Shown here: piece after piece, positions 7,967 to 14,571 of the stretch
Layout of the letters: each line of letters starts with the position of its first letter
How positions within the stretch are numbered: the stretch's first letter is position 1
NCBI GenBank assembly: GCA_031275535.1
Contig: JAISOR010000188.1
Location: 1-14,571 of the forward strand
Reading direction: 5' to 3'
Length of the DNA: 14,571 nucleotides
Source: Treponema sp.
GTDB taxonomy: Bacteria > Spirochaetota > Spirochaetia > Treponematales > Breznakiellaceae
Notes under the pieces: generated by a model
What the model was told of the DNA's origin: nothing
Seen by the model: only the letters and a program-made list of their open reading frames with translations
Databases searched by the model: none
Program-made: the position numbers and the translations under genes

Positions 7967-9727
7967 TTATTTGGGGCTGATCTTGTAGAGGCTGTTTATT
8001 CCATAACCATCAATACAGATGGTGGGGGGAATGTTGCTTCCGTCATTCATCCTGGGGAACCCGGTCCACACCGAGGTGTTGACCGTATGGAATACTACCG
8101 GCCGGTACATAAGGCCCGCGGCGGGCATGTTCTGCAGGTACAGGATGTTCAGTTCCGTCCAGAGCTGCTTAAGGGTGGCGGGATTGTTTTCCGCCGCAAT
8201 CTGGGCAATAATCTGGTTCGCCCGGGGGTTGTTCCAGCGGCCAAAGTTTCCTACCCGGTTGGGGGTTCCCGCGGGGGGAATATCGGCGCTGCTCATGGTT
8301 TCATAGGCCCGGCTCCAGGGGGACGCGGGGCCCGCTCCGCCGTAGCTGTGCATGATGATATCAAAGCTGGCGTTGTCCTTATCCGCCTGCCATACGTTCT
8401 GCTCCGGGAAGTAGGTGCTTATATCCATCCCCAGTTCCCGTCCTACCTGGGCTACCACTTCCAGGGAGGCGTTCCAGTCGGACCAGCCCGCGGGACATTC
8501 CGCCCGGAACACGAGCCTGACCCCGCCCTTGGCGCGGATGCCGTCCGCTCCCTTTACCCAGCCGGCCTGATCCAGGAGGCGGTTCGCCCCGGCTATATCA
8601 ACCCCGCTCCACTGGTAGGGTTTCAGGGCGTCGGCGTCTATCAGGGACTGTTCCGCCGGTACGGGCAGCATAAGGGAAGGAACCATGGGGGCGGTATACC
8701 CGCTCATGGCGTTCTGGCCTATCATGTCATAGTCCAGGGACATGGCAATGGCCCGGCGGACCGCCGGATCGTCCAGACCGGGTTTGGTGGTATTAAATAC
8801 GATAGAGGGTATGACCCCGGGGAAGTAATAGGGCGCCTGGGGTATATAGGTTTCCACCGAAGAGCCAAAGGTCCATACCTGGGAGATAAACTGCTGGGAT
8901 ACGTCTACTTCTCCCGCCCGGAACGCGGCGTCCCCGGAGGCGTTGTCCTTATACACGTTGTGGGCCACATACTTGGGGGCCGGCAGTTTCCCGTATTTGG
9001 TTTTTCCCCAATAGTTATCGTCCCGGATCAGGACGGCCTTGGTATCGTCATAGATATAGGGCTTATAGGGGCCGGTGGCTACCGGTTCCCAGTTGGGATA
9101 GGTAATAATGCCCGTGGGGGGAGGATTGTTCTTTTCGATGCCTTCCCATACGTGCTTCGGCACAATATACAGGGCAACCAGGGATGTTTCTATCTGCTTG
9201 GGATTGAAATTCGACGCTTTGCCCCGGATCTCCACGGTGTAGTCATTTACCTTCCGGACGCTGTCGATGTAGGACCAATAGGCCGTCCCTCTGGTGGTAT
9301 ACCGGTTCTGCAGCTCATAGGAATAGACCACATCGTCGGCGGTCATGGCCTTCCCGTCGTTGAACTTGACGTTCCGGTTAAGGACCACCGTTACGTTCTG
9401 CCCGTTCCAGGTATAGCTTTCCGCCAACTGGGGATAGAGCTTTGCGTCCAGAAGGTTATAGACAAACAGGGTCTCGTAGATCAACTGCCGGGACAGGGGC
9501 GTGAATGCGGTTATCCCAAAGGAGCTATCCACATTATAGGGGTTGAAGTGGGTAGGGGCCCCCCATAAAAGCCCGTTAAAGTAGAGGGTCTCGTTCCGGG
9601 GCAAACTTGTCACCGGGGCCGCCTGGGAACCGCCAGTCTGCGCCTGCCCTCCACCGGCCGCAAATACCATGCCGCCGGCTGTGAGAAGCACCAATGCAAT
9701 ACACATCAATTTTTTTACTGTCCGCAT
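7967..9727 (-). CDS. family-5 ABC importer extracytoplasmic solute-binding protein
   Basis: A protein of 586 residues. A signal peptide (MRTVKK, then a hydrophobic core to about residue 23, VFA-AGGGQ) has no cysteine at a lipobox position, so it is predicted to be cleaved by signal peptidase I and periplasmic. A Gly/Gln/Ala-rich linker precedes the folded part. The SBP_bac_5 signature region is at about 101-138 (LAESYTWNGQ, then VKFNDGKAMTADDV). ATGPYKPY, FNTTKPGLDDPAVRRAIAM and YMQ-like aromatic segments further on also fit the family. The family binds peptides, nickel chelates or oligosaccharides. The opening GAPTHFNPYN resembles the carbohydrate-binding branch seen in Thermotoga-type systems, but this is a weak inference. 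The ATG at 9727 follows GGAGGT by five bases. It is first in the importer operon and has a highly structured leader. Confidence 0.92.
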   Translation of the reverse strand: MRTVKKLMCIALVLLTAGGMVFAAGGGQAQTGGSQAAPVTSLPRNETLYFNGLLWGAPTHFNPYNVDSSFGITAFTPLSRQLIYETLFVYNLLDAKLYPQLAESYTWNGQNVTVVLNRNVKFNDGKAMTADDVVYSYELQNRYTTRGTAYWSYIDSVRKVNDYTVEIRGKASNFNPKQIETSLVALYIVPKHVWEGIEKNNPPPTGIITYPNWEPVATGPYKPYIYDDTKAVLIRDDNYWGKTKYGKLPAPKYVAHNVYKDNASGDAAFRAGEVDVSQQFISQVWTFGSSVETYIPQAPYYFPGVIPSIVFNTTKPGLDDPAVRRAIAMSLDYDMIGQNAMSGYTAPMVPSLMLPVPAEQSLIDADALKPYQWSGVDIAGANRLLDQAGWVKGADGIRAKGGVRLVFRAECPAGWSDWNASLEVVAQVGRELGMDISTYFPEQNVWQADKDNASFDIIMHSYGGAGPASPWSRAYETMSSADIPPAGTPNRVGNFGRWNNPRANQIIAQIAAENNPATLKQLWTELNILYLQNMPAAGLMYRPVVFHTVNTSVWTGFPRMNDGSNIPPTICIDGYGINSLYKISPK

Positions 9728-9754
9728 ACATTACCTCCGTTCAATAAAACATAT

Positions 9755-9796
9755 TTTTCACAGCCCGCCGGCGAGGCCGGCGCAGCAATGTGAGAA
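9755..9796 (-). promoter_or_regulatory. leader hairpin 1 upstream of the binding-protein gene
   Basis: TTTTCACA (9755-9762) pairs with TGTGAGAA (9789-9796) with one mismatch. Inside this, CGCCGG (9766-9771) pairs with CCGGCG (9777-9782) around a five-base loop, with a small interior loop between the two stems. In the mRNA it ends about 28 bases before the start codon and is followed by A-rich sequence rather than a U tract. It is therefore more likely a stabiliser, attenuator part or regulator site than a simple terminator. Confidence 0.5.
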
Positions 9797-9806
9797 CCCC
9801 ATTTAG

Positions 9807-9842
9807 CCGGCGTATCCCCGTAAATTTGGCGGGATACACCGG
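9807..9842 (-). promoter_or_regulatory. leader hairpin 2 upstream of the binding-protein gene
   Basis: CCGG-x-GTATCCC (9807-9818) pairs with GGGATAC-x-CCGG (9831-9842). There are eleven base pairs with one mismatch and a 12-base loop. It lies ten bases from hairpin 1. The near-perfect dyad also suits an operator for a dimeric repressor. A -10-like TATAAA (- strand) lies immediately next to it. Confidence 0.5.
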
Positions 9843-9897
9843 TTTTATACATAGAGAGAAAGAGTAGAAAGAATTTTGAGGAGTTACTTGCCCTTCC

Positions 9898-9907
9898 GGG
9901 GGGGGGG
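9898..9907. repeat. homopolymeric tract of ten G (C in the importer mRNA sense)
   Basis: Ten consecutive G on the + strand, about 170 bp upstream of the binding-protein start and beside an AT-rich -10-like box. Runs of this length are prone to slipped-strand length change. In pathogenic treponemes, poly-G tracts near promoters of surface-protein genes are known to vary in length and alter expression. Whether this one varies cannot be seen from one sequence. Confidence 0.75.
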
Positions 9908-9921
9908 ATGGGTAAATGCTT

Positions 9922-9927
9922 ATAATA
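9922..9927 (-). promoter_or_regulatory. candidate -10 box of the importer operon
   Basis: On the - strand TATTAT, continuing into TATTATAAG, would place a transcript start a few bases before the C10 run. No good -35 box is visible at normal spacing. The + strand of the same site reads TATAAT, so the direction is uncertain. Confidence 0.25.
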
Positions 9928-9985
9928 CAAAGAATTAGACGTCATCACTTAAAACCCCGTTCTAAAACAGTTAAGCCGCGACATC

Positions 9986-10010
9986 CTTGGCCTTTATAAA
10001 AAAGGCCAAG
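9986..10010. repeat. perfect 10-bp inverted repeat, five-base loop
   Basis: CTTGGCCTTT (9986-9995) and AAAGGCCAAG (10001-10010) are exact reverse complements around ATAAA. No U tract follows on either side, so it is not a typical intrinsic terminator. It lies downstream (in the - strand sense) of a TATAAT box at 10034-10039. It could be an operator or a leader hairpin. Confidence 0.6.
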
Positions 10011-10033
10011 CCCCAATATACTATTTTTGTTAT

Positions 10034-10039
10034 ATTATA
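10034..10039 (-). promoter_or_regulatory. candidate -10 box TATAAT, distal importer promoter
   Basis: A perfect consensus TATAAT on the - strand in an AT-rich block. TTGCAA lies upstream, but 24 bp away rather than the usual 16-18, so a standard promoter is not fully supported. If used, the importer mRNA would have a leader of roughly 300 bases containing all three hairpins. Confidence 0.25.
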
Positions 10040-10111
10040 CTTTTTACCATGATATTTTGTTTTTTGCAAGAAAAAACAAAATTATTTTTAAATTGGCTGT
10101 TTTTCCCTAAA

Positions 10112-10143
10112 AGCGGTACACCGAGGAGCATCGGTGTACCGCT
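10112..10143 (-). terminator. terminator of the esterase gene, 13-bp perfect stem
   Basis: AGCGGTACACCGA (10112-10124) and TCGGTGTACCGCT (10131-10143) are exact reverse complements around a six-base loop. On the - strand the stem is preceded by a run of eight A and followed by TTTT. On the + strand it is followed by GATTTTTTTT, so it could stop transcripts from both sides. It begins 12 bp after the esterase stop codon. Confidence 0.88.
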
Positions 10144-10154
10144 GATTTTTTTTA

Positions 10155-11647
10155 CTAGGGCCTAGCCTGTTTGAAGAGCCAGGTCATGATGCTGTCACCG
10201 ACAGTATCGCCCAGGCCGACCGCATAGGTACTGCCGTAGGAATAAGCGTTGATGGTGTAATAGGTGTTGTTGTTGGCCCAGGTACCACTATTCCGGGTAA
10301 CCACCACGTCCTCTACCATGTGTGCATCCCCTACCCTGGGTACGTTCTCCAGGGTGGGTATCCATACCCAGTGGGCCTGGCCCCAGTTGGAATTTGCCAA
10401 CTGAGTGACCGTGTCATAATGGGTGTACCGGATATTGAAGCCCTGGGACTTCAAGTAGTTGTAGGTCGCGGCGCTGCCGGGATTAGAATCGGCTCCGATA
10501 TTCAATATCCAGATGGGCAAAGTCTTAAGCGGCATCAATGAAGTCTGAATAGCAGCAGCATCATCAACAACCACTCCACCGGAAGTAGAGACCGTACCGG
10601 CGTCATAGGCATCCCCGGAGGGGGCCATAATCGCCGCCGCAAAGAGGGTCGGGTTGGCCCTAATGGCTGTCCAGGTTCCCCGGCCACCGTTGGAATCACC
10701 GGCGATATAGATCCGCTTGGAATTGATCTTGCCGGTATTGTCGGACTGTACCTTGGCGACCAAATCATCAATAAGCGTGGTCGAAGGTGCACTGGCGTTA
10801 GTCAAATTCCGCCAGCTGGCGTTATCCGACTGGGGAACAAGGACATAGGCCTTGTAGTCCGAATTAGCGGCCTGGGCCTTAATCCAGGCCGTTCCTTCCT
10901 CATTGGCCCGGATATGGGTCTGGTTCTGAATAGCCCCCTCTACCAGTGTTCTTCTTTCACCGGAGCCATGGAGCCACACTACCAGGGGGAATCCGCCAGT
11001 AGGAGCGGCTCCGGAGGGGCTGTACAACTGATAGTCTAAATAGTCCCCGCCAGCCGTAACTTTACCGGCCACAAACTGATTCACCAGGGGGTTGATCTCC
11101 CCGGCCACCACTTCATTAGTACCCGTAACGGTACTTTTGGTGTAAACGGTGGTGGGCGTCAGACTATTACCATTAGAAAGGACGAATCCCTTTTCCTGTT
11201 TTACGCTGTAGCCCAGATCCAAAAGGTAGGTATAGGTTCCGGTGGTATTTTCGATCCGCACATAGGCGTGGGTAGACGCGCCGGGGACCGCCTCAAAGAT
11301 AGGATACCCGTTGGCGTCAGTCCTGCCGGAAGCAACCTGACCGTATTTCAGTTCGATCACTACATAACGTCCGGCATTTCCGGGACTCAGGGCCGCAGGG
11401 GCCGCATTGTCCCAGGTTCCGCTATTGCTCACGTAGATCCGGTTTATCTCCCGGGGTCCTTCATAAGAAACCGTATTGCCGTTCACCGGACCGGGCAAGG
11501 TATTCCTTGTACTTACCGAGTAGGTGGCATTATCGATGTACCGGGGATCTACCGTGTTCCCTTCCCCAAGGTCAATAATGACATGGGTGGTATCCTGCCC
11601 GTAGGAGAATACCTGGTTCACCAGGGTGAAAGAGGCGGTAGCGGTTT
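10155..11647 (-). repeat. esterase module 3 (Ig-like plus hydrolase)
   Basis: Residues about 922-1418. It carries S1240 (GDSNGG rather than GDSMGG), D1308 and H1347. It is longest because of two insertions: a Gly/Ser/Val-rich loop at about 1271-1290 and a Tyr/Asn-rich segment at about 1367-1400 just before the terminal helix. Confidence 0.8.
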
Positions 11648-14411
11648 GCTGTCGTCTCTGGGCGAAAATCCAGTCATGGAGGGATTGGTTCATATCATCT
11701 ACGGGGTTCCTTTCCACTATGAATTTATCGCTGGTGGTAGGCACATTGTTCAGCACGGGGATCCACACCCAGTGGCGCTGACCCCAATTTTCATTGACCA
11801 GATCCCGCACATCGTTGTAGTGGGTCCACCGGACATTACCGCCTACCTGTTTAAGGGTATTGTAATCACCCAACATGGGGGCAAAATCATCGTCGATGTT
11901 GGTAAACCAAATAGGAATATGCTTAATGGTTTGAGCCAACGCGGGGTTAAGAGTCTGGGTCCAATCTGACATATTAAGATAATAACCGGGGGCAACCACG
12001 GCGGAGGCAAAAACGTTGGGATACAAGGTTATGGCTGCGAGGGTCCCAAAGCCGCCCATGGAATCACCGGCCAGGTAGATCCGGTCTTCGTCAATCCTGC
12101 CCTGTGCAAGCAGATCATCCAGAATGGACTTTACTATAGCCAGGGATGTTGCATTCCAGCCCATGCCCGGAGACTGGGGCAGCAGTACGTAGTAGGGTCC
12201 CCGTGCGGTCTGATTTTCAGTCCGTACCCAGGCGACGCCTTCTTCATTGGCCCGGAGCAGGTTCTTGCCCTGGTCTTCCGCGGGTCCGGCATTTCTGCCT
12301 TCCCCGGCGCCATGGAGCCATACGACGATGGGAAGCTTCCTTCCGGTTGCACCCGAAGGCGTAAAGAGCTGATAATCCAGGTATGCACCGTCGGCGCCGT
12401 CTTTTCTTCCGGCCACATAGAGATCGACCAGGGGATTGATCTCCCCTCCCTTTACCGTTTCTAGGGCGCTAATGCTTGTGCCCGTACCCAGGGTAAGAGC
12501 CCCATCGGCGGCCAAACTAACGGTGTAGCCCAGATCAAACAGGTAATTGCTGCCCGAATAGGCCATGGTAGAAGCGCCGGGGACTCCCGCATAAACCGGA
12601 TCACCGTTGGTCGCGGTCTCTCCGGTGGCGGTCTGCCCATATTCCAGGGTAAGGACGATATACTGTCCGATTCCGCTGTTCAGGCGCGCCGGGGCAGTGT
12701 TCGTGGCATTGTCCCAAACTCCGGTATGGCTCACATAGGCCCCGGTTACCGTCCGGTCAACGTCAACCGCCTGAATAGCCTCAGGAGCTCCTTCGGGGGG
12801 CGTATTGACCGTGTGGACGGCGAAATCAGTAGCCGCAACGCTGGCGGCGTCAACTCCGCCCCGGGGTCCCATATCGATGATAATATGGGTGGTATCCTGC
12901 CCGTAGGGGAAGACCTGATTCACCAGCTTGAAGGCCACAGGAGCATTCGCCTCGGCCGCGGCGTTCTTCTGGGCAAACATCCAGTCCCACAGGGAGGTAC
13001 CCGCCGTGGGTTCCTTTCCTGCAGGTCCGGCATTATAGATGCCGGCGGTACCCCCTCCACCTACTTTGGGATAGTTCCGCAGGGTGGGGATCCATACCCA
13101 GTGGGGCTGGCCGTAATTGTTGAAGGGTAAATCGGTTACCACGTCATAATGGGTCCATCGGGTGTTCCCTCCGGCGGCCTTCATCTTATTATAAGACGCT
13201 TCAGATCCCGTATGGCTGTCGGTGGCGATGTTCAAAATCCAGATGGGCACGTCTTTTAAGAGTTCCACCTGCGCGTCGCTGATATTCGTCGCCGCGGGAG
13301 CGCCGACCGCCGCCGCAAAGAAATCGGGATACTTGGTCAGGATGTTCCACATCCCGGCGCCGCCCATGGAATCGCCCAGTACGTAGACCCGGGTAATATC
13401 AATCTGGTTCACCGCGGTGGCCACCAGCCCGTTGATGATGGTCTTCACATTGATCTGGGCCGCATCGCTCCATCCGGCCTGGGGGGCCTGGGGTACCAGG
13501 ACCCAATAGGGACCATAAGTACTTTGATTCTCCGGCCGTACCCAGGCCACACCTTCTTCATTGGCCCGCAGCAGGCTCTGGTTCTCGATGCCATAACCGC
13601 TCTGCCGCTCGCCGGACCCATGGAGCCATACCACCAAGGGGATCTTGGAGTTATCGGAGGGAAGGGAGGGCTTGTATACCTGGTACCGCACGATCGCATC
13701 GCCGCTGCCGGTTTCCCCAGGGGCGTATTTGTTCACCAAAGGGTTAATCTCACCGGCTATCACTTCGTTGGACCGCTTTTGAGCGCTCTTGGTATAGGTC
13801 CCTTCACTTACCTGATACCCGGATGCATACGCAAAGGGTTTCTTCTGGGCTATTGAATAATCCAGGTTCAGCAGGACGTTCCGGCTGTTGGTATAGACCA
13901 TGGTACCGGCGCCGGGGACCCCCGAGGTCGCATCGGTGGCGGCCTCGCCCGGGATCTGGCCAAATTCGAGCTGTATCACAATATAGCTGCCCGTGGTTTC
14001 GGCCTTGGGGGCCACTATTCCGCTCAGACCTACGCCATTGGCGTCAAGCGTGGTACCCTGGTCCAAGCCTACCGATTCCGCCACATAGGCGTCGATAACT
14101 TTCCGGCTCCCCTGGTATACCACATTGCTGCCGTTTATCAGGAGCGGCGCGGGGGCAGTATTGATCGTGGAAACCTCGAAGGTATCCTTATCAATCGTGG
14201 CGGCCTTAATAAGCGCCGGGGCTTTAATAATGATGGTGGTGGTGTCCTGCCCATAGGGGAAGACCTCGTTTACCAACTCAAAGGTAAAGTCGGACACTTC
14301 CTCCGCATAGGGTACATACGGGGGAGGATCCACATCCTGTTTACAGGAAAAAATTATTGCCACCGATAGTAACACTATCAGGACAATTCCGCATAAACCG
14401 ATCTTTTTCAT
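10155..14411 (-). CDS. giant lipoprotein with three tandem EstA-like esterase modules
   Basis: A protein of 1418 residues. It has a lipoprotein signal (basic start, hydrophobic core, IIFSC with C23), then three repeats of an Ig-like domain plus alpha/beta-hydrolase. Ig-like domains lie at about 41-190, 493-634 and 926-1071, each opening with V-F-x-YGQDTT. Hydrolase domains lie at about 220-480, 656-918 and 1103-1415, each opening with EINPLV. Oxyanion motifs are HGSGE, HGAGE and HGSGE. Nucleophiles are S348, S784 and S1240 in GDSMGG, GDSMGG and GDSNGG. Candidate acids are D398, D842 and D1308, and histidines H437, H880 and H1347 in GQ-x-HWVWIP. The closest family I recognise is the single-module EstA esterase of Thermotoga maritima with its N-terminal Ig-like domain. 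The likely role is ester hydrolysis on a polymer or oligomer at the outer membrane or in the periplasm; substrate unknown. The ATG follows AGGAG by six bases. Three intact modules in one chain is unusual. Confidence 0.85.
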   Translation of the reverse strand: MKKIGLCGIVLIVLLSVAIIFSCKQDVDPPPYVPYAEEVSDFTFELVNEVFPYGQDTTTIIIKAPALIKAATIDKDTFEVSTINTAPAPLLINGSNVVYQGSRKVIDAYVAESVGLDQGTTLDANGVGLSGIVAPKAETTGSYIVIQLEFGQIPGEAATDATSGVPGAGTMVYTNSRNVLLNLDYSIAQKKPFAYASGYQVSEGTYTKSAQKRSNEVIAGEINPLVNKYAPGETGSGDAIVRYQVYKPSLPSDNSKIPLVVWLHGSGERQSGYGIENQSLLRANEEGVAWVRPENQSTYGPYWVLVPQAPQAGWSDAAQINVKTIINGLVATAVNQIDITRVYVLGDSMGGAGMWNILTKYPDFFAAAVGAPAATNISDAQVELLKDVPIWILNIATDSHTGSEASYNKMKAAGGNTRWTHYDVVTDLPFNNYGQPHWVWIPTLRNYPKVGGGGTAGIYNAGPAGKEPTAGTSLWDWMFAQKNAAAEANAPVAFKLVNQVFPYGQDTTHIIIDMGPRGGVDAASVAATDFAVHTVNTPPEGAPEAIQAVDVDRTVTGAYVSHTGVWDNATNTAPARLNSGIGQYIVLTLEYGQTATGETATNGDPVYAGVPGASTMAYSGSNYLFDLGYTVSLAADGALTLGTGTSISALETVKGGEINPLVDLYVAGRKDGADGAYLDYQLFTPSGATGRKLPIVVWLHGAGEGRNAGPAEDQGKNLLRANEEGVAWVRTENQTARGPYYVLLPQSPGMGWNATSLAIVKSILDDLLAQGRIDEDRIYLAGDSMGGFGTLAAITLYPNVFASAVVAPGYYLNMSDWTQTLNPALAQTIKHIPIWFTNIDDDFAPMLGDYNTLKQVGGNVRWTHYNDVRDLVNENWGQRHWVWIPVLNNVPTTSDKFIVERNPVDDMNQSLHDWIFAQRRQQTATASFTLVNQVFSYGQDTTHVIIDLGEGNTVDPRYIDNATYSVSTRNTLPGPVNGNTVSYEGPREINRIYVSNSGTWDNAAPAALSPGNAGRYVVIELKYGQVASGRTDANGYPIFEAVPGASTHAYVRIENTTGTYTYLLDLGYSVKQEKGFVLSNGNSLTPTTVYTKSTVTGTNEVVAGEINPLVNQFVAGKVTAGGDYLDYQLYSPSGAAPTGGFPLVVWLHGSGERRTLVEGAIQNQTHIRANEEGTAWIKAQAANSDYKAYVLVPQSDNASWRNLTNASAPSTTLIDDLVAKVQSDNTGKINSKRIYIAGDSNGGRGTWTAIRANPTLFAAAIMAPSGDAYDAGTVSTSGGVVVDDAAAIQTSLMPLKTLPIWILNIGADSNPGSAATYNYLKSQGFNIRYTHYDTVTQLANSNWGQAHWVWIPTLENVPRVGDAHMVEDVVVTRNSGTWANNNTYYTINAYSYGSTYAVGLGDTVGDSIMTWLFKQARP
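11648..12959 (-). repeat. esterase module 2 (Ig-like plus hydrolase)
   Basis: Residues about 485-921. It carries S784, D842 within a DDD run, and H880. The acid loop is one residue shorter than in the other modules and differs most in sequence. A 23-bp DNA block at 12885-12907 recurs exactly at 11583-11605 in module 3, direct evidence of internal duplication. Confidence 0.8.
12960..14291 (-). repeat. esterase module 1 (Ig-like plus hydrolase)
   Basis: Residues about 41-484. It carries S348, D398 and H437. The stretch before the final helix is glycine-rich (VGGGGTAGIYNAGPAGKEP). It shares DNA-level similarity with modules 2 and 3, clearest around the YGQDTT codons and around the catalytic histidine. 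Confidence 0.8.
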
Positions 14412-14441
14412 TCATCGCTCCTCTTACACAAATTTTTCTCC

Positions 14442-14459
14442 ACAGGGAAAGACCCCTGT
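14442..14459 (-). promoter_or_regulatory. leader hairpin upstream of the esterase gene
   Basis: ACAGGG (14442-14447) pairs with CCCTGT (14454-14459) around a six-base loop, about 30 bases upstream of the esterase start. The stem is short but perfect. It may be a leader stem or an operator. No clear promoter boxes could be assigned in the remaining sequence to the right edge. Confidence 0.35.
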
Positions 14460-14471
14460 AAATTTCGAGAC

Positions 14472-14571
14472 ATGGTTGAACTGAACAGAAAAGAAAATTC
14501 TTATCGCAAGAGGGCGGCCCGGAGGTCCCTATCCTGCGTGCGGCAAGGGCCGTTACAAGCGGCGGAACAGG
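14472..14571 (+). CDS. possible start of a divergent gene, cut by the window edge
   Basis: An ATG at 14472 opens a frame of 33 codons with no stop before the edge (MVELNRKENSYRKRAARRSL and onwards, very basic). No good ribosome site precedes it. The opposite strand also offers a frame ending in TAA at 14503-14501 (reading ...DLRAALLR), which could equally be the end of an upstream gene. I recognise neither. At most one of them is likely real. Confidence 0.15.
   Translation, partial: MVELNRKENSYRKRAARRSLSCVRQGPLQAAEQ

Larger units (their letters stand above)
9728..10154. other. structured intergenic region between importer operon and esterase gene
   Basis: These 427 bp hold no convincing gene. 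From left to right: a ribosome site, two strong hairpins, an A/G-rich stretch (on the + strand), a run of ten G, two -10-like boxes, a perfect inverted repeat, an AT-rich tract at about 10011-10110 and the terminator of the esterase gene. The whole stretch would serve as the promoter and leader of the importer operon, which is read on the - strand. Confidence 0.7.

Noticed and set aside
7958..9568. A 536-codon open frame on the + strand opposite the binding-protein gene
   Set aside because: It is antisense to a clear SBP_bac_5 gene. Its translation is rich in Gly, Pro, Arg and Val without domain features, as expected from GC-rich codon use on the other strand.
9889..9926. A + strand promoter formed by TTGCCC and TATAAT around the G run
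   Set aside because: The spacing is about 26 bp, too long for a normal promoter, and no + strand gene follows.
9715..9948. A 77-codon - strand frame in the importer leader
   Set aside because: It runs through the hairpins and the homopolymer, overlaps the binding-protein start, has no recognisable protein features and is better explained as regulatory DNA.
11268..11969. A 233-codon + strand frame within the esterase gene
   Set aside because: It is antisense to module 2/3 coding sequence, and its composition and lack of motifs mark it as a shadow.
10155..14411. Frameshift or pseudogene in the repetitive esterase gene
   Set aside because: The frame is open throughout 1418 codons, all three modules keep their key residues, and signal peptide, ribosome site and terminator are intact.
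14472..14571. Confident call of a gene at the right edge
   Set aside because: Competing open frames exist on both strands, no ribosome site is convincing and the stretch is too short; it is kept only as a low-confidence entry.

Overview
The window looks like chromosomal DNA of a spirochaete, most plausibly a host- or termite-gut-type treponeme. This is an inference. It rests on GC-rich protein-coding DNA with AT-rich intergenic islands, tightly packed operons, use of GTG and TTG starts, and a relaxed spirochaetal-type lipobox (IIFSC) on the large lipoprotein. No rRNA, tRNA, insertion sequence, CRISPR array or phage gene was seen.

Left part, + strand (1-3895). The C-terminal end of a UDP-glucose 4-epimerase (galE-type) overlaps by 4 bp an M20-family zinc amidohydrolase/dipeptidase. 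That gene overlaps by 20 bp a KamA/EpmB-family radical SAM aminomutase. These three form one translationally coupled unit. After 126 bp, which hold a candidate promoter, comes a stand-alone Gfo/Idh/MocA NAD(P)-dependent dehydrogenase with a cysteine-rich insert.

Middle part, - strand (3948-9727, read right to left). This is a complete family-5 (oligopeptide/nickel/oligosaccharide type) ABC importer: binding protein, two permeases and two ATPases, in the order SBP-permease B-permease C-ATPase D-ATPase F. The permease and ATPase genes are separated by 1-4 bp or overlap. A GC-rich hairpin lies between the binding-protein gene and the permeases. The operon converges with the dehydrogenase gene, with a probable terminator in the 52-bp gap.

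Intergenic region 9728-10154. It is unusually structured: two strong hairpins just upstream of the binding-protein gene, a run of ten G, a third perfect inverted repeat, AT-rich -10-like boxes, and a 13-bp-stem terminator for the next gene.

Right part, - strand (10155-14411). A 1418-residue predicted lipoprotein is built from three tandem copies of an Ig-like domain plus alpha/beta-hydrolase module resembling the EstA-type esterases. All three copies keep recognisable Ser, Asp and His catalytic residues. This three-headed surface or periplasmic esterase next to a family-5 importer is the most notable item. One reading is a polymer- or oligosaccharide-deesterifying enzyme that feeds the importer, with the dehydrogenase acting on the imported sugar, but the substrate cannot be read from the sequence.
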